The notes under the pieces are model-generated. The model did no database searches and was not told the DNA's origin. It saw only the letters and a program-made list of their open reading frames with translations. The translations under genes and the position numbers were made by a program. 12,871 nt of DNA from Candidatus Sericytochromatia bacterium (GTDB lineage: Bacteria > Cyanobacteriota > Sericytochromatia > JACMPN01). The DNA lies in NCBI GenBank assembly GCA_014377495.1, contig JACMPN010000531.1, forward strand, positions 1-12,871, written 5' to 3'. Below, in pieces: positions 12,846-12,871 of this stretch. Numbering within the stretch: the stretch's first letter is position 1; every line of letters begins with the position of its first letter.

Positions 12846-12871
12846 CCGGACCCGGCCCCCAACCCGCTCGC

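Overview
The window is GC-rich throughout and tightly packed. It carries Sec-type signal peptides, a probable lipoprotein, a Wbp/Wlb-type nucleotide-sugar pathway and a cytosolic-type sensor kinase. Together these suggest a free-living Gram-negative bacterium, probably proteobacterial or a nearby phylum. I cannot name a genus from sequence alone. No rRNA, tRNA, CRISPR array or transposase gene is visible.

Layout, left to right. (1) 1-1333, minus: the N-terminal 444 residues of a PAS-GAF-type sensor histidine kinase that runs off the left edge. (2) A 355-bp divergent intergenic region, then a plus-strand single-domain receiver protein (1701-2105) whose phospho-acceptor Asp is replaced by Asn. 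(3) A block of eight consecutive minus-strand genes from 10797 down to 2102. Read in the direction of transcription it starts with wbpB-wbpD-wbpE, three steps towards UDP-2,3-diacetamido-2,3-dideoxy-glucuronate for surface polysaccharide. After a 187-bp gap comes a tightly coupled set: the N-terminal half of a DUF4331 protein (secreted), the C-terminal half of DUF4331 as a separate probable lipoprotein, a membrane-anchored TPR protein, a HupE/UreJ_2-family membrane protein with an EF-hand loop, and a GT4-type glycosyltransferase with an extra C-terminal domain. (4) A 373-bp divergent intergenic region with a small AT-rich island. (5) Two plus-strand genes: a probable EVE/PUA-like plus Mrr-like endonuclease fusion (11171-12127) with a changed catalytic Lys, and a helical protein of unknown function (12204-12767). 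(6) A 29-bp tandem direct repeat (12736-12793) that overlaps the 3' end of the last gene and looks like the end of a mobile element.

How the genes work together. The wbp genes and the glycosyltransferase fit envelope polysaccharide synthesis. The DUF4331/lipoprotein/TPR/HupE set looks like one envelope-located unit: two 4-bp ATGA overlaps, all products exported or membrane-bound, and acidic or EF-hand-type metal-binding features in two of them. Its function is not established. The EVE-Mrr gene is a candidate modification-dependent (type IV-like) restriction or DNA-sensing gene. The histidine kinase and the Asn-substituted receiver are divergently arranged and may be functionally linked, but nothing in the window proves it.

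Most noteworthy for follow-up: the DUF4331 family split into two translationally coupled genes, each with its own export signal; the EVE-Mrr fusion with a non-canonical QxD active site; the Asn-substituted receiver; and the transposon-like tandem repeat that supplies the last codons and stop of the final gene.
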